Below, piece by piece: positions 7,235 through 16,786 of a stretch of DNA of 64,000 bases. Location of the stretch: IMG/VR virus record IMGVR_UViG_3300025428_000004, positions 1-64,000 of that record; one strand, given 5' to 3'. The position numbers were made by a program, and so were the translations under genes. How positions within the stretch are numbered: the first letter of the stretch is position 1; each line of letters starts with the position of its first letter. The notes under the pieces were generated by a model. That model worked only from the letters and a program-made list of their open reading frames with translations, was not told the origin of the DNA and did not search any database. Source of the stretch: a virus.

Positions 7235-9958
7235 ATGTCCCACGCTACGCTCAAATTTGTTCCTGGCGTAAACAGAAACAGGACGCCTGCGCTCAACGAG
7301 ACGCAGCTATCCGAGTCAAACCTGATCCGTTTTGTGCCTGACAATCAGGGATTGGGTCTTGTTCAAAAGCTTGGTGGGTGGAAAAAGTTCTTCACGGGCA
7401 GCTTAAGCACGATCACGCGTACGCTTTGGGCCTGGCAAGATACAAACGATGGGCAGCATCTTGCTTGCGGTGGTCAGACAAATTTCGTCAATGCTGACAC
7501 GGCATACGCCAATGGCGCAGAAATTATCATCACTTACACGGCTCCTGAGAACTACTTTCAGACCGGTGCATATGTCACGTTGAATGGCTTTCAGCCAGAA
7601 GCGCTAAATGGTGTTCATCGTGTGCTTGTATCGACGCAGGGCTATTTAGCCGTTGATACGACCTATACAGGCGCATGCACGACGCTGGGCTCAGTCTTTA
7701 TCGGCACGTCATTGTCGGTAATAACGAACGGTTCATTGGCCGATATTACGCCAGGCTATCAGTTCACCGAGCCTTATGTGCATATATCGACGACCGGCGG
7801 ATCTCCTATCTGTATCATTGAAGACAAGGAAATTCAGGTAAAGACGGGCGACTCTGTCTACATCAAGACGCATATCAGCGTTGGCGGCATTGTTCTGTTT
7901 GGCGCATACGATGTCACGTATGTCGATGCGACGCATTACAGCATCGTTTCTGTGGACGTGCTAGGAAATCCAAAGCCTGCAACGGCGACCGTTGGCGGTG
8001 GCGGCGTTTTGCCTATCTTCGACTTCGCGATTGGCTCTCCCTATGTGACCGTGACATTGCCTAATCACGGCTATGCGGAAGGGGATACATTTCCAATTAT
8101 CGTACCTGTATATGCCGGCACCGTTAGCCTTTACGGCAACTATATTGTCTCGCTGCTTGACGTTAATGATCCCGTCAACACGTTTACGATCACCGCGTCT
8201 AATGTTGCAACGACGTCAACCCTGGCATGCCGCCCATTAAGCTTATCCAGTGACGGTCAGAACGCATATTTTCATCTATCTGCACCCTATGGCGTCGATG
8301 TTGGCGACAAGATCCGCGTGCAGGATTCAGAGCCAAGCTTGGATGGAGAATATACAGTCACATCAGTTGGCGAGTTTTTCTTCACCGTAGCATCCACCAA
8401 CAATTGGAATTTCGAGACTGATACTGGCTATTTCTACAAGTCCCAGGGCGGTGACGGTAAGAAGCTGGAGATTGCGTATAGCTCTCCCTATAACGCCAAT
8501 GTCGGCGATACGATCTACCTGTCTTCGTTCGTACCGAATGCTTATAACGGCGAATGGAAGGTCACAGGCGCTGGATACTACAGCGTAGAGATAGACACGA
8601 CCGTCACAGGCTCGATCACGTCTATTGGCGTGCTATTCGTTAAGGACACCGTTCTTAATCTCGGTCGCCCGATATATCAGTATTTCAACTCTGCTTATGT
8701 TGTCCCTGTTCAGGCCGGCTACGGTCTCGGTGGGTACGGTGTTGGCGGTTATGGTATTGGCGCAATTGTTCCGCCGACGCCAAAGATAGAGATCCCCGTT
8801 ACAGCGACAAGCTGGTCATTGGATAACTGGGGCGAGATTCTCATCGCCTGTCCAGAAGGTGGACCTATCTTTCAGTGGTCTCCTATCGCTAACCAGGCGA
8901 CAGCGGCTGTTATTTCACAAGGTCCGCTCGTTAATGACGGTTGCTTCGTCGCGATGCCTCAACGTCAGATCGTTGCCTGGGGGAGCTCCTTTACCGGTAT
9001 TAAAGATCCGCTGCTTGTACGTTGGTGCGACGTTAATGATTATACGACCTGGTCAGCCACAGTAACAAATCAGGCTGGTAGCTATCGCATATCAAAAGGC
9101 TCAAAGATTGTCGGCGGCATCCAAGGTCCGCAACAAGCTCTGATCTGGACCGATATTGCATTGTGGTCGATGCAGTACATTGGTCTGCCGTACGTCTATA
9201 GTTTCACAGAAATTGGTACGGGCTGCGGTTTGATCTCGCGTAGAGCGGCCGGATCTCTTGGCGGCGCTGTTTACTGGATGTCACAATCTCAATTCTTCGT
9301 TCTTGGCAGTGAAGGCCCGACGCCTTTGCCATGCCCGATATGGGACGTGATTTTCCAAGACATGGATCTGGATAACGTCGATAAGATCCGCTTTGCTGCG
9401 AATTCCAATTTCAACGAGGTGATGTGGTACTACCCGACGACATTGTCGAGCGGTGAAAATAGTCGCTACGTCAAATATAACACTGTTCTGCAATGCTGGG
9501 ATTACGGCGTTCTCGATCGTACCGCGTGGATCAATCAGTCAGTATTCGGTCCGCCAATTGGCGCAGGCGCAGATAAGTTCATTTACCAGCATGAGACCGC
9601 GCTCGATGCAGACGGCCAAAATATGCCGTCATTTTTCAAGACGGGTTATGCCCAGGTAGGCGAAGGCGAGTTCAAGATCTTCCTCGATCAGGTTTGGCCC
9701 GATTTCAAATGGGGATTTGACGAAGGTTCAACGGCTGCAAACCTGAATATCACGTTCTGGGTCACTGATTACCCTGGCGATACACCAAAGATATTTGGTC
9801 CGATGCCGTTCGATAAAACAACAGAATATCTCACGCCAAGATTTAGAGGCCGTCTTGTTGCAATTGAGATCAACGAGGTCGATGGCCCACAAAACACGCA
9901 AGCGTTCTGGCGTATCGGCGCATTGCGGTACCGCGCAATTCAAGATGGGAAGTTCTGA
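7235..9958 (+). CDS. tail nozzle / DNA-stabilisation protein (P22 gp10-like role)
   Basis: 907 residues. The start HATLKFVPGVNRNRTPALNE...GLVQKLGGWKKF is typical of nozzle proteins that follow the adaptor in SU10- and P22-like podoviruses. The middle is beta-rich with Ig-like repeats (several THYSIVSVDV-like strands), then comes a GYGLGGYGVGGYGIGA glycine/tyrosine repeat at about residues 494-509. The C-terminal half holds propeller-like motifs (WTDIALWSMQYIG, YWMSQSQFFVLG). Expected role: closing the tail tube and holding packaged DNA. It overlaps the next gene by TGATG. Confidence 0.75.
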   Translation: MSHATLKFVPGVNRNRTPALNETQLSESNLIRFVPDNQGLGLVQKLGGWKKFFTGSLSTITRTLWAWQDTNDGQHLACGGQTNFVNADTAYANGAEIIITYTAPENYFQTGAYVTLNGFQPEALNGVHRVLVSTQGYLAVDTTYTGACTTLGSVFIGTSLSVITNGSLADITPGYQFTEPYVHISTTGGSPICIIEDKEIQVKTGDSVYIKTHISVGGIVLFGAYDVTYVDATHYSIVSVDVLGNPKPATATVGGGGVLPIFDFAIGSPYVTVTLPNHGYAEGDTFPIIVPVYAGTVSLYGNYIVSLLDVNDPVNTFTITASNVATTSTLACRPLSLSSDGQNAYFHLSAPYGVDVGDKIRVQDSEPSLDGEYTVTSVGEFFFTVASTNNWNFETDTGYFYKSQGGDGKKLEIAYSSPYNANVGDTIYLSSFVPNAYNGEWKVTGAGYYSVEIDTTVTGSITSIGVLFVKDTVLNLGRPIYQYFNSAYVVPVQAGYGLGGYGVGGYGIGAIVPPTPKIEIPVTATSWSLDNWGEILIACPEGGPIFQWSPIANQATAAVISQGPLVNDGCFVAMPQRQIVAWGSSFTGIKDPLLVRWCDVNDYTTWSATVTNQAGSYRISKGSKIVGGIQGPQQALIWTDIALWSMQYIGLPYVYSFTEIGTGCGLISRRAAGSLGGAVYWMSQSQFFVLGSEGPTPLPCPIWDVIFQDMDLDNVDKIRFAANSNFNEVMWYYPTTLSSGENSRYVKYNTVLQCWDYGVLDRTAWINQSVFGPPIGAGADKFIYQHETALDADGQNMPSFFKTGYAQVGEGEFKIFLDQVWPDFKWGFDEGSTAANLNITFWVTDYPGDTPKIFGPMPFDKTTEYLTPRFRGRLVAIEINEVDGPQNTQAFWRIGALRYRAIQDGKF

Positions 9959-10323
9959 TGGCGTCACAAGCTGATTTTCTCACATCGCAGAAGAATCTTG
10001 TCGTTGCGACAAGTCTCTTGAATCAATCGTGGAATGATTACCAGCGCAAAGGCTATGGCGACGTTTCGTCTTCATGCATTTCAGTGCCAACGGTTGTTTG
10101 TACTGGTTCTGGAAACCTTGTGTCTGTTTCTGTGGTCGATGCAGGGACAGATGCCGGATTCATTTATGACGCTGCCACAGTCGAAAATCTCAATCCAAGC
10201 GCGCGACTAAAGGCGATCCTTAATACGCAAGGGATCTACCAAGCTTCGTTTCGCTTCACGAACGGTCTTGTCGTTGCTCCTGGCAAAGATCAGGCCGTAA
10301 CAGTGACCTATTCGAAAGACTGA
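9958..10323 (+). CDS. small beta-rich virion protein
   Basis: 121 residues: a short helical N-terminus then mostly beta sequence (GNLVSVSVVDAGTDAGFIYD, QAVTVTYSKD). No motif I recognise. It overlaps both neighbours by TGATG junctions, between the nozzle and a conserved GGEY...GGGDL protein, so it is very likely a minor virion component, possibly a head- or tail-decorating protein. Confidence 0.55.
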   Translation: MASQADFLTSQKNLVVATSLLNQSWNDYQRKGYGDVSSSCISVPTVVCTGSGNLVSVSVVDAGTDAGFIYDAATVENLNPSARLKAILNTQGIYQASFRFTNGLVVAPGKDQAVTVTYSKD

Positions 10324-10706
10324 TGATGATTGTTAACTCTAACAAGGTCTGGGTTGGTCCCATACCAAGCAACGTGTGCGGAAGGACAGATCATCTGCCG
10401 ATCAATGTGCCGGCTGGATCTTATGTCCTAACCGCTGATGTTGTTTCAGGTCTTGGAGAGGGGAATACGATTGCTGGGTTTGAGCTGCTTAACAAGTTTT
10501 TCGGAAAGCAGAAGAAAATAGGGGACGACGTAACAGAAGTTGTTGTCGCTGGGGGCGAGTACATCCTCGCACCTCAAACAATCGCTAATAGAATAGGCGG
10601 CGGTGATTTAGAGGCGGGTCACAATACGCTCGATGGCTTTGTCGTGAAGTATCGGGAGAAGACGATCCAGACTCTAAAGAAACTGCCTGGACCTAAACGG
10701 GATTAG
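10323..10706 (+). CDS. conserved phage protein of the GGEYxxxP...GGGDLxxGH type
   Basis: 127 residues. The C-terminal half GGEYILAPQTIANRIGGGDL...GH..LD.FV is a pattern I recall from phage operons where it precedes a GNAT acetyltransferase and a large ejection protein, exactly as here. The first half is beta-rich (PAGSYVLTADVVSGLGEG). The function is unknown to me. It starts on the ATG that overlaps the previous stop (a second ATG follows at 10326). Confidence 0.5.
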   Translation: MMIVNSNKVWVGPIPSNVCGRTDHLPINVPAGSYVLTADVVSGLGEGNTIAGFELLNKFFGKQKKIGDDVTEVVVAGGEYILAPQTIANRIGGGDLEAGHNTLDGFVVKYREKTIQTLKKLPGPKRD

Positions 10707-10716
10707 TGGGGCAACC

Positions 10717-11256
10717 ATGTCTGACGAATTCAAAGTGCGTGTAGCAACACCTGAAGATGTCCATCAACTCATGGAGATGGGCATAGCTGCAAATGATGAG
10801 ATCGGAATTGCGAAAGCAAATCCTGAAAAGCTTTTGCTCGATATCTGGCCTGCGCTGCATCGGCAGTCTGGCATTATTGGCGTCATCGGAAAGCCGGGGC
10901 AGCGCATCGAGGGTGGTATCGTCCTGAAGATCACAAACCTCTGGTACAGCGACGAAGAATTTCTGGAAGAGCGCATTGTCTATGTGCGTCCTGAATATCG
11001 TCGTGGCGGCAGATCGCTTGGTATCAAGTCTCGCGCTGGAAAGCTGATCGAGTTTGCCAAGAAAGTATCTGATGAAATGCAAATGCCTCTTGCTGTCGGC
11101 ATATCAACGGCAATTGGCTTTCGCGGAAAAGCTCGCATGTACGAGCATTTCTTTGGACCGCAAGCAGGCGCGTTTTTCTTGTACGGGCGACAGCATCACA
11201 AAGATGGTTTTGCCCCTGCAACCGAAGAAGCTCCCGCTTTAGCTGCGGCAGAATAA
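10717..11256 (+). CDS. GNAT-family N-acetyltransferase
   Basis: 179 residues. The pattern is that of GNAT enzymes: RVATPEDVHQLMEMG as first strand and helix, ERIVYVRPEYRRGGRSLGIKSRAGKLIEFA as the acetyl-CoA binding loop and helix (R-x-x-G-G pyrophosphate loop), and GKARMYEHFFGP near the end. It transfers acetyl from acetyl-CoA to an unknown amine. It lies between virion genes, as such enzymes do in other podoviruses, so the substrate may be a virion or host surface protein. The A/E-rich last 20 residues look disordered. Confidence 0.8.
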   Translation: MSDEFKVRVATPEDVHQLMEMGIAANDEIGIAKANPEKLLLDIWPALHRQSGIIGVIGKPGQRIEGGIVLKITNLWYSDEEFLEERIVYVRPEYRRGGRSLGIKSRAGKLIEFAKKVSDEMQMPLAVGISTAIGFRGKARMYEHFFGPQAGAFFLYGRQHHKDGFAPATEEAPALAAAE

Positions 11257-11269
11257 AGGGATTATCGCT

Positions 11270-14200
11270 ATGGGTATGGGTGCAGGTGGCGGCGGTGGGG
11301 GCCAACAAGGCGCATCAATGACAAGCTTCAACGGTACGTCCACAGTGACGCCACCCGCTGAAGTTTTGGATATGTATCGCTCGATTAACCCTCTGGCGCA
11401 GAAGGCGGCTTCTACCCCGTGGGAGAACTATAGCAATACGCCTGATGGCTTTGTTGCGCAGATCAACGATACGCAGAATTCTGCTATCCAGGGGCTCGAT
11501 AACAATATCTATACTGCGCAGCCCTACACGAACCAGGGCATGGGATCTCTTGGTAGCGCCTCGAATCTATATGGCGCATCGAGCGATCAAGCGACGGCGG
11601 CAGGAAATGGCGTTGTCGCAAATTATGGCGCAACAAATATTGCGAGCCCCTATTACAACAATGCAATGAATCTGACGGCTGATGCTGCGTCAGCTCCTGG
11701 CGGCTATGATGTTGCAAACCCCTATCTTCAAAGCGGTGCTGGGCTAATCGGTTATGGTGGCCAAGGCACAAACCAAGTCAGTGCGCAGGACATCAACCAA
11801 TATCTGTCGCCGTACCAAAACGACGTCATCAACTCCACGATGGGATTGCTTAGTCAGCAAAACAATCAGGCGATGTCTGGCGCGTTGGGCAATGCGATCG
11901 AAAGTGGTGGATTTGGCGGCGATCGCGCCGGCATTGCGGCGGCTAACCTTGCACAGCAACAAGAGCTCGCAAATGCGAATGTGCTTGGCGGATTAGAAAA
12001 TCAAAACTACAGCCAGGCGTTAAGCACGGCCGTTGGTCAGCGTGGACAGAACCAAGCAGATCTTCAGCGTGCTATTCAAGCAGGCCAAGGCCTTGGTCAG
12101 ATCGGCTCTCAAGCCGGATCTCTTCAGCAATCTGATCTACAACGTCAACTGGCTGCCGGTCAGCAAGAAGCCGCAATCGGTACGCAGCAATATCAAAATT
12201 ACACTGCGCAACAAGCCCAGCAACAGCAAGATCTGCAACGTCAATTGGCTGCTTCTCAGCAATTGGCGAACAATGCTTCTGGATTAACAAACCTTGGTAA
12301 TTCACAAGCGCAGATGGGTATAAACCTTAACAATAGCATCAACCAGGGACTCGAGTCGCAACTCGGCGCAGGCACGCTGCAACAACAAACAGAGCAGGCC
12401 GGCAAAGACGCAATGTACAACCAATGGCTGCAAATGAAGGCATACCCCTTCATGACCACGCAATGGTTGGCGGATATCTATGGCGGTCTTGGTCCATTGT
12501 ATGGCTCAACGACGACGCAAAGCGGTACGTCGATGTCAATGCCGCTTGGTTTCTCCGATCCGCGTTTGAAGGGCGGCGTTGGCGGGTTCTCACGCGGTGG
12601 TGATGCTGACAAGCCGGAGGTCATCGGTAAGACGTTCGATGACCAACCGATCTATCGCTATTCGATGATGGGTGGTGCGCCACAGCTCGGTCTGATGGCT
12701 GACGAGGTCGCTCAGAAACAACCAGAACACGTCTATAACGTCGATGGCTTGCTTGCGATGGATTATGCCGGCGCAACTGATGACGCTGCACGCATCGGTC
12801 ATCACCTGGGCGCTAATCATCGTGAGCATTTTGCCGGCGGCGGTTTAGCAGGCGCTCTTGCTGCGCAGTCGCAGATGTATGCCAATAAGCATCCAGGCCA
12901 AGCAGGCCCTGGCGGCAATAGTTTCGTCCCGCAAGGAAAGGGCGGCGGACATGGCGCATTAACGCCAACGTCAATCAATGTTCCAAAAGCAGAGCTGACT
13001 CAGCCTAAAGTTCAACATCCACCGCCAGATATTGCTGGCTCCCTGGAAAAGATGAAGGGCCTCGCCGGATTAGGTGGCAAAGGCGGCGGATTAGGCAATC
13101 TGTTTGGCGGCAGCGGATCAGGCGGATTAGGCGGTGCATTTGATACGGCTGCAAGCACATCAACTCCTGCCGCAACAACGGCAGCCCAGGTCGCATCGAC
13201 GCCTGCACCATCTGGCGAAGAGTTCCCGAAAGTAACGCCGGCAAGCACCGACAGCGCTCCGTTGCCGCCGGCACGTCCATCGGATCTCTCTTCTGTCGCT
13301 GATGCGACCGATAGCACGGATTACGGCACAGATGGAGCCGGCGGCGTCTCGCAAATGGCTGATGCAGATCTTGGCATGCTCGATTTTGCTGCACGCGGTG
13401 GTCGTATCGGTCGCTCAATCGGCGGCGTCATGCCATTTAACAACGAAAGTGGCAGCGTGCCATTTGCACCAAACGGCGGAAGCATGCCGTTTGAACAGGG
13501 AATGAAAAACAACATCGTTCCTGCCTCAGTGCTTAACGATCAACATCACCCACAAATGATGGTTTCTCAACCACCGGATATGATGAAGATGTCTGGTCAG
13601 GGTGGTGGCGGCAAAAAAGGCGGCGGCGAAGGCGGCAAGCAAGCCGAACAAATGATGAAGCAGGGCATGGACCAGATGAAAGGTCTCATGGAAAAAGGCA
13701 CGAAAGGTGCTGAAGCTGCTCCAACAAAGATCACTGAACAAGCCACCAAGCCGGTACAAGATGCTGCCGATAAGACTCAGCTCGCCGACAGCGTCGAGCA
13801 CGCAGCCGACGGTGTTCAAAACACGTCATCGCAAGCTGAAAACGGTCTTGGCAACATTGGCGAGCATGCAGCTAATGGCGCAGAGAATGACGCCTCGCAA
13901 GGTCTTGGCGAGGTTGGCAAAGATCTTGGCAACAATGCAAGCGAAGCAGCTAGTGGCCTGGAGAATAGCGCATCTGAAGGCCTGGGAGATCTCGGATCAT
14001 CTCTTGGCGACGCAGGAGGCAGTCTCGGAGATGTGGCAGGCGATGCAAGCGCAGGCCTTGCTGATGCAGCCGGCGACGGCCTTATGGGCGCATCTGAAGA
14101 TGCTGCGGCCGGTCTGGGTGATATGGCCGCTGAAGCTGGCGCTGATGCTGCCGCTGCGGGTGCAGAAGCTGCCGCTGGCGCTGCCGGTGGCGGCCTTGAA

Positions 14201-16786
14201 GGTCTTGGCGCACTTGCTGGTCTTCTCCTTCTTAAGAGAGGCGGTCGCGTTTCATCAGGTCGCAAAAAGCTCAGTACTGGCGGCCCTGATTCGGAAGCAA
14301 CGTCCGATGTTTCAGAGGTTGTCGATACGCCTACGCCTGACGTGCCAGTAGAGCTCGTAGAGGTCGAAAAGAAAAAACCAGCGCCTGTTGAGCAAGCAGT
14401 GCAGGTTGCAGATGCAGCGACATCGAGAAGCGATGCGCCGGCAGACGATGGATTTAATCGTCATGTCGGTACGGTGTTGAAAGTTGAAGGCGGTTACACA
14501 CCAGATGACGCCGGACACGGTCCGTCTAATCGCGGCATTAACGCCGCTGCGCATCCCGGCATGGACATCAAGAATATCTCTGAAGGTCAGGCGCGAGATA
14601 TTTATCGCAGAGAATATTGGGACGGCGCTGGCATTGGTAATTTGCCGGAGCATATGCGCGGTCTTGCGTTTGACGCTTCTGTTAATCAGGGACCAGGTCG
14701 TGCGCGCGCATGGGCGCAACAAGCTGGCGATGATCCATACAAGCTCTACAAGCTTCGTCAGGAGCACTATCAGAGTCTGGTTGATCGCAATCCTGGCAAG
14801 TATGCGCAGTATGCGAATTCATGGAATGGCCGTCTAAACGCGCAAGCTCAACTCGCTGGCATTAAGGACATCAGCAATCTGCAAGTAAACGGTCATCCTG
14901 CGCGTAACACGGGTGGTGGTCCAGAATATCTTGACCGCTCGATGATGGCGTCTACTGACGGACATGAGCAACAAATTGGACCAGGCGCAGAAGAAAGCGG
15001 CGGTCTTGGTGCGCTCGATGTTATCCTGCCTTTAGCTGCCGCTGGTGCGCAGTATGCGGTGAATAGGCATTATCACGGCGCAGGCGCTGCCGCTGCATCT
15101 GCGCTCGCCTCTGGCCTGGGAACGCTTGGTGGCATGCGTACGGCAGGTCTCGAAGAAGAGCGCGCGCGCCAGAAAATGGAATTAGAGCAAAAGCGTTTTG
15201 ATCGCGATATGAGCAACGATGAGCGTAGCTACGGTTACAAAGATCGTGAAAATCAGCGCCAGGACGAAGAGCTGAAAATCAAGCAGCGTGAATTCGAAGC
15301 GAAAGAAGCGCAGCGCAAAGCTCTTGAAGACGCCTACAAACAGAATCCGTCGTCATCTGAGCCAGAAGGCGGTTATGGCCCCAAAGGTGGAGTCGGCGGT
15401 GTTGGCGGTGTTGGCGGTACGGGCGGTGTAAATGCGCCACCTGTCGCGCCTCCATCTCCACCTGTACAGCCTACGCCTAACAACTCTATCCAGGTTGCTC
15501 CTGAAGAGCCTGTTAAGAGCACGCAACCGCCTGTCCAACGACCTCCTGTCCCGGTTGAGCCTACTGGCACGACGCCGCCAGAACAGAATCCGGTAAGCGA
15601 TGCTACAGGCGTAGCTAGCAAGGTCAATGCGCCGACAGAGCCTCCTGTTGCACCTCCAGCTCCTGTCGAGCCTGCGCCAAAGCCTGCCGGTACGCCAGAT
15701 CCTGCGAAGTTCTGGCCCGGTTCAGAAAATCACAGCAATCCGTATTTCTTCAGCGCCAAAGCTGATGAGGCTGGCAAAATGGCTGCCAAGCTTCGTCAGA
15801 GCCCATACACGGCCGACCAGGCTGCGAAGTGGGAAGAGGCGCAACGGTTCTATCTTGGAAAAGCAAGAGACGCTGCAACATCGCGCACCGTGATGATGAA
15901 AGACGGCACCGTGCAGATGAATCCCTGGGCGGTACAAACGGAAGGCCAAGCAGGCGCATCTATCAAGGCGGCAGAAATGCAAGCCGGCAAAGATGTCGAA
16001 AACCGCAACTCTTACGAAGAGATCGAGCCGATACCTGGCGGACCAAAGCAGCTCATTCGCAAAGACAAATTGCTAGAGCAGGTTGGCGTCGATCCTACCG
16101 TCATCAAGTCACAGCCTGCCTGGGTGCAAGAGACGCGTAACGCTCAAGCAAAAGAAGAAGTCCAGATTCCTAACCAGATGAAAGGTTTTCAGCTTTCACT
16201 GACGCGATTAAAGCGCATGCAGGAAATTCAGCAAAGCCTTCAGACCGGCAAGTTCGAGCCGCAAAAGGCAGAGATCTACGCTGCGCTCGACTCTCTCGGC
16301 ATACCGATCGACAAGAAGCGTTTGCGTACCGCTGAAGAAGTACAGCAATTCCTCAAGAACGGTGTTGCGAACACGTTCGAGCAAGTCAAAGCAATGGGCG
16401 GTCGTCCGCTCGTCGCAGAGATCGAGGGCCTGGCAAGAGCAAATGCTAATGCTGCGCTGACGCCTGAAGCAAACCGTCAGATCATTGCGCGCTCAATCGG
16501 TCAGATCCAATACAACACCGACTATCTGAACGATTACGTCAATTGGCGTCGCGAGAATCCATACACGATCGACACAATGCGGTTCGATCAAGAATGGATG
16601 AAGACTCACGACATCCATGACTACGAAAACCGCGCAGCCGACGAAGCAACGGCTGTCGGTTCACATAATCCACCGGCTAAACCAACTGTTCTGCCTCCTG
16701 TCGATCAGCGTGTTGCAGGTAAAACGGCGCAAACAATTGGCGGCAAGACGTACCTCTGGAATGGGCAAGGTTGGGCAGCGCAATGA
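11270..16786 (+). CDS. giant virion protein with S74-like chaperone domain and GH108 lysozyme
   Basis: 1838 residues. N-terminal 400 residues are Gln/Asn/Ala-rich coiled coil. Residues about 428-505 (S429-D-P-R-L-K434, then GLMADEV...PEHV...LAMDYAGAT) look like the S74/ICA auto-processing domain of fibre and spike proteins. Low-complexity Gly/Ala/Ser regions follow, with DFAARGGRIG near residue 705 and LLLKRGGRVSSGRKK near 985. Residues about 1060-1190 are a GH108-type lysozyme (E1073 in KVEGGY, then SNRGIN, REYWD, GLAFDASVNQGPGRA) with its PG-binding tail. The C-terminus is charged coiled coil, a Pro-rich linker and a helical end. Expected role: ejected or inner-tail protein that locally opens peptidoglycan during DNA entry. 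Confidence 0.8.
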   Translation: MGMGAGGGGGGQQGASMTSFNGTSTVTPPAEVLDMYRSINPLAQKAASTPWENYSNTPDGFVAQINDTQNSAIQGLDNNIYTAQPYTNQGMGSLGSASNLYGASSDQATAAGNGVVANYGATNIASPYYNNAMNLTADAASAPGGYDVANPYLQSGAGLIGYGGQGTNQVSAQDINQYLSPYQNDVINSTMGLLSQQNNQAMSGALGNAIESGGFGGDRAGIAAANLAQQQELANANVLGGLENQNYSQALSTAVGQRGQNQADLQRAIQAGQGLGQIGSQAGSLQQSDLQRQLAAGQQEAAIGTQQYQNYTAQQAQQQQDLQRQLAASQQLANNASGLTNLGNSQAQMGINLNNSINQGLESQLGAGTLQQQTEQAGKDAMYNQWLQMKAYPFMTTQWLADIYGGLGPLYGSTTTQSGTSMSMPLGFSDPRLKGGVGGFSRGGDADKPEVIGKTFDDQPIYRYSMMGGAPQLGLMADEVAQKQPEHVYNVDGLLAMDYAGATDDAARIGHHLGANHREHFAGGGLAGALAAQSQMYANKHPGQAGPGGNSFVPQGKGGGHGALTPTSINVPKAELTQPKVQHPPPDIAGSLEKMKGLAGLGGKGGGLGNLFGGSGSGGLGGAFDTAASTSTPAATTAAQVASTPAPSGEEFPKVTPASTDSAPLPPARPSDLSSVADATDSTDYGTDGAGGVSQMADADLGMLDFAARGGRIGRSIGGVMPFNNESGSVPFAPNGGSMPFEQGMKNNIVPASVLNDQHHPQMMVSQPPDMMKMSGQGGGGKKGGGEGGKQAEQMMKQGMDQMKGLMEKGTKGAEAAPTKITEQATKPVQDAADKTQLADSVEHAADGVQNTSSQAENGLGNIGEHAANGAENDASQGLGEVGKDLGNNASEAASGLENSASEGLGDLGSSLGDAGGSLGDVAGDASAGLADAAGDGLMGASEDAAAGLGDMAAEAGADAAAAGAEAAAGAAGGGLEGLGALAGLLLLKRGGRVSSGRKKLSTGGPDSEATSDVSEVVDTPTPDVPVELVEVEKKKPAPVEQAVQVADAATSRSDAPADDGFNRHVGTVLKVEGGYTPDDAGHGPSNRGINAAAHPGMDIKNISEGQARDIYRREYWDGAGIGNLPEHMRGLAFDASVNQGPGRARAWAQQAGDDPYKLYKLRQEHYQSLVDRNPGKYAQYANSWNGRLNAQAQLAGIKDISNLQVNGHPARNTGGGPEYLDRSMMASTDGHEQQIGPGAEESGGLGALDVILPLAAAGAQYAVNRHYHGAGAAAASALASGLGTLGGMRTAGLEEERARQKMELEQKRFDRDMSNDERSYGYKDRENQRQDEELKIKQREFEAKEAQRKALEDAYKQNPSSSEPEGGYGPKGGVGGVGGVGGTGGVNAPPVAPPSPPVQPTPNNSIQVAPEEPVKSTQPPVQRPPVPVEPTGTTPPEQNPVSDATGVASKVNAPTEPPVAPPAPVEPAPKPAGTPDPAKFWPGSENHSNPYFFSAKADEAGKMAAKLRQSPYTADQAAKWEEAQRFYLGKARDAATSRTVMMKDGTVQMNPWAVQTEGQAGASIKAAEMQAGKDVENRNSYEEIEPIPGGPKQLIRKDKLLEQVGVDPTVIKSQPAWVQETRNAQAKEEVQIPNQMKGFQLSLTRLKRMQEIQQSLQTGKFEPQKAEIYAALDSLGIPIDKKRLRTAEEVQQFLKNGVANTFEQVKAMGGRPLVAEIEGLARANANAALTPEANRQIIARSIGQIQYNTDYLNDYVNWRRENPYTIDTMRFDQEWMKTHDIHDYENRAADEATAVGSHNPPAKPTVLPPVDQRVAGKTAQTIGGKTYLWNGQGWAAQ

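Noticed and set aside
13816-14265. Antisense Pro/Ala-rich frame
   Set aside because: Arises from Gly/Ala-rich codons of the sense gene; low complexity only.
13707-14351. Long open frame (214 codons) inside the 1838-residue gene
   Set aside because: It lies in a repetitive Gly/Ala/Ser-coding region; the product is biased in composition and has no domain character. It is a shadow frame.
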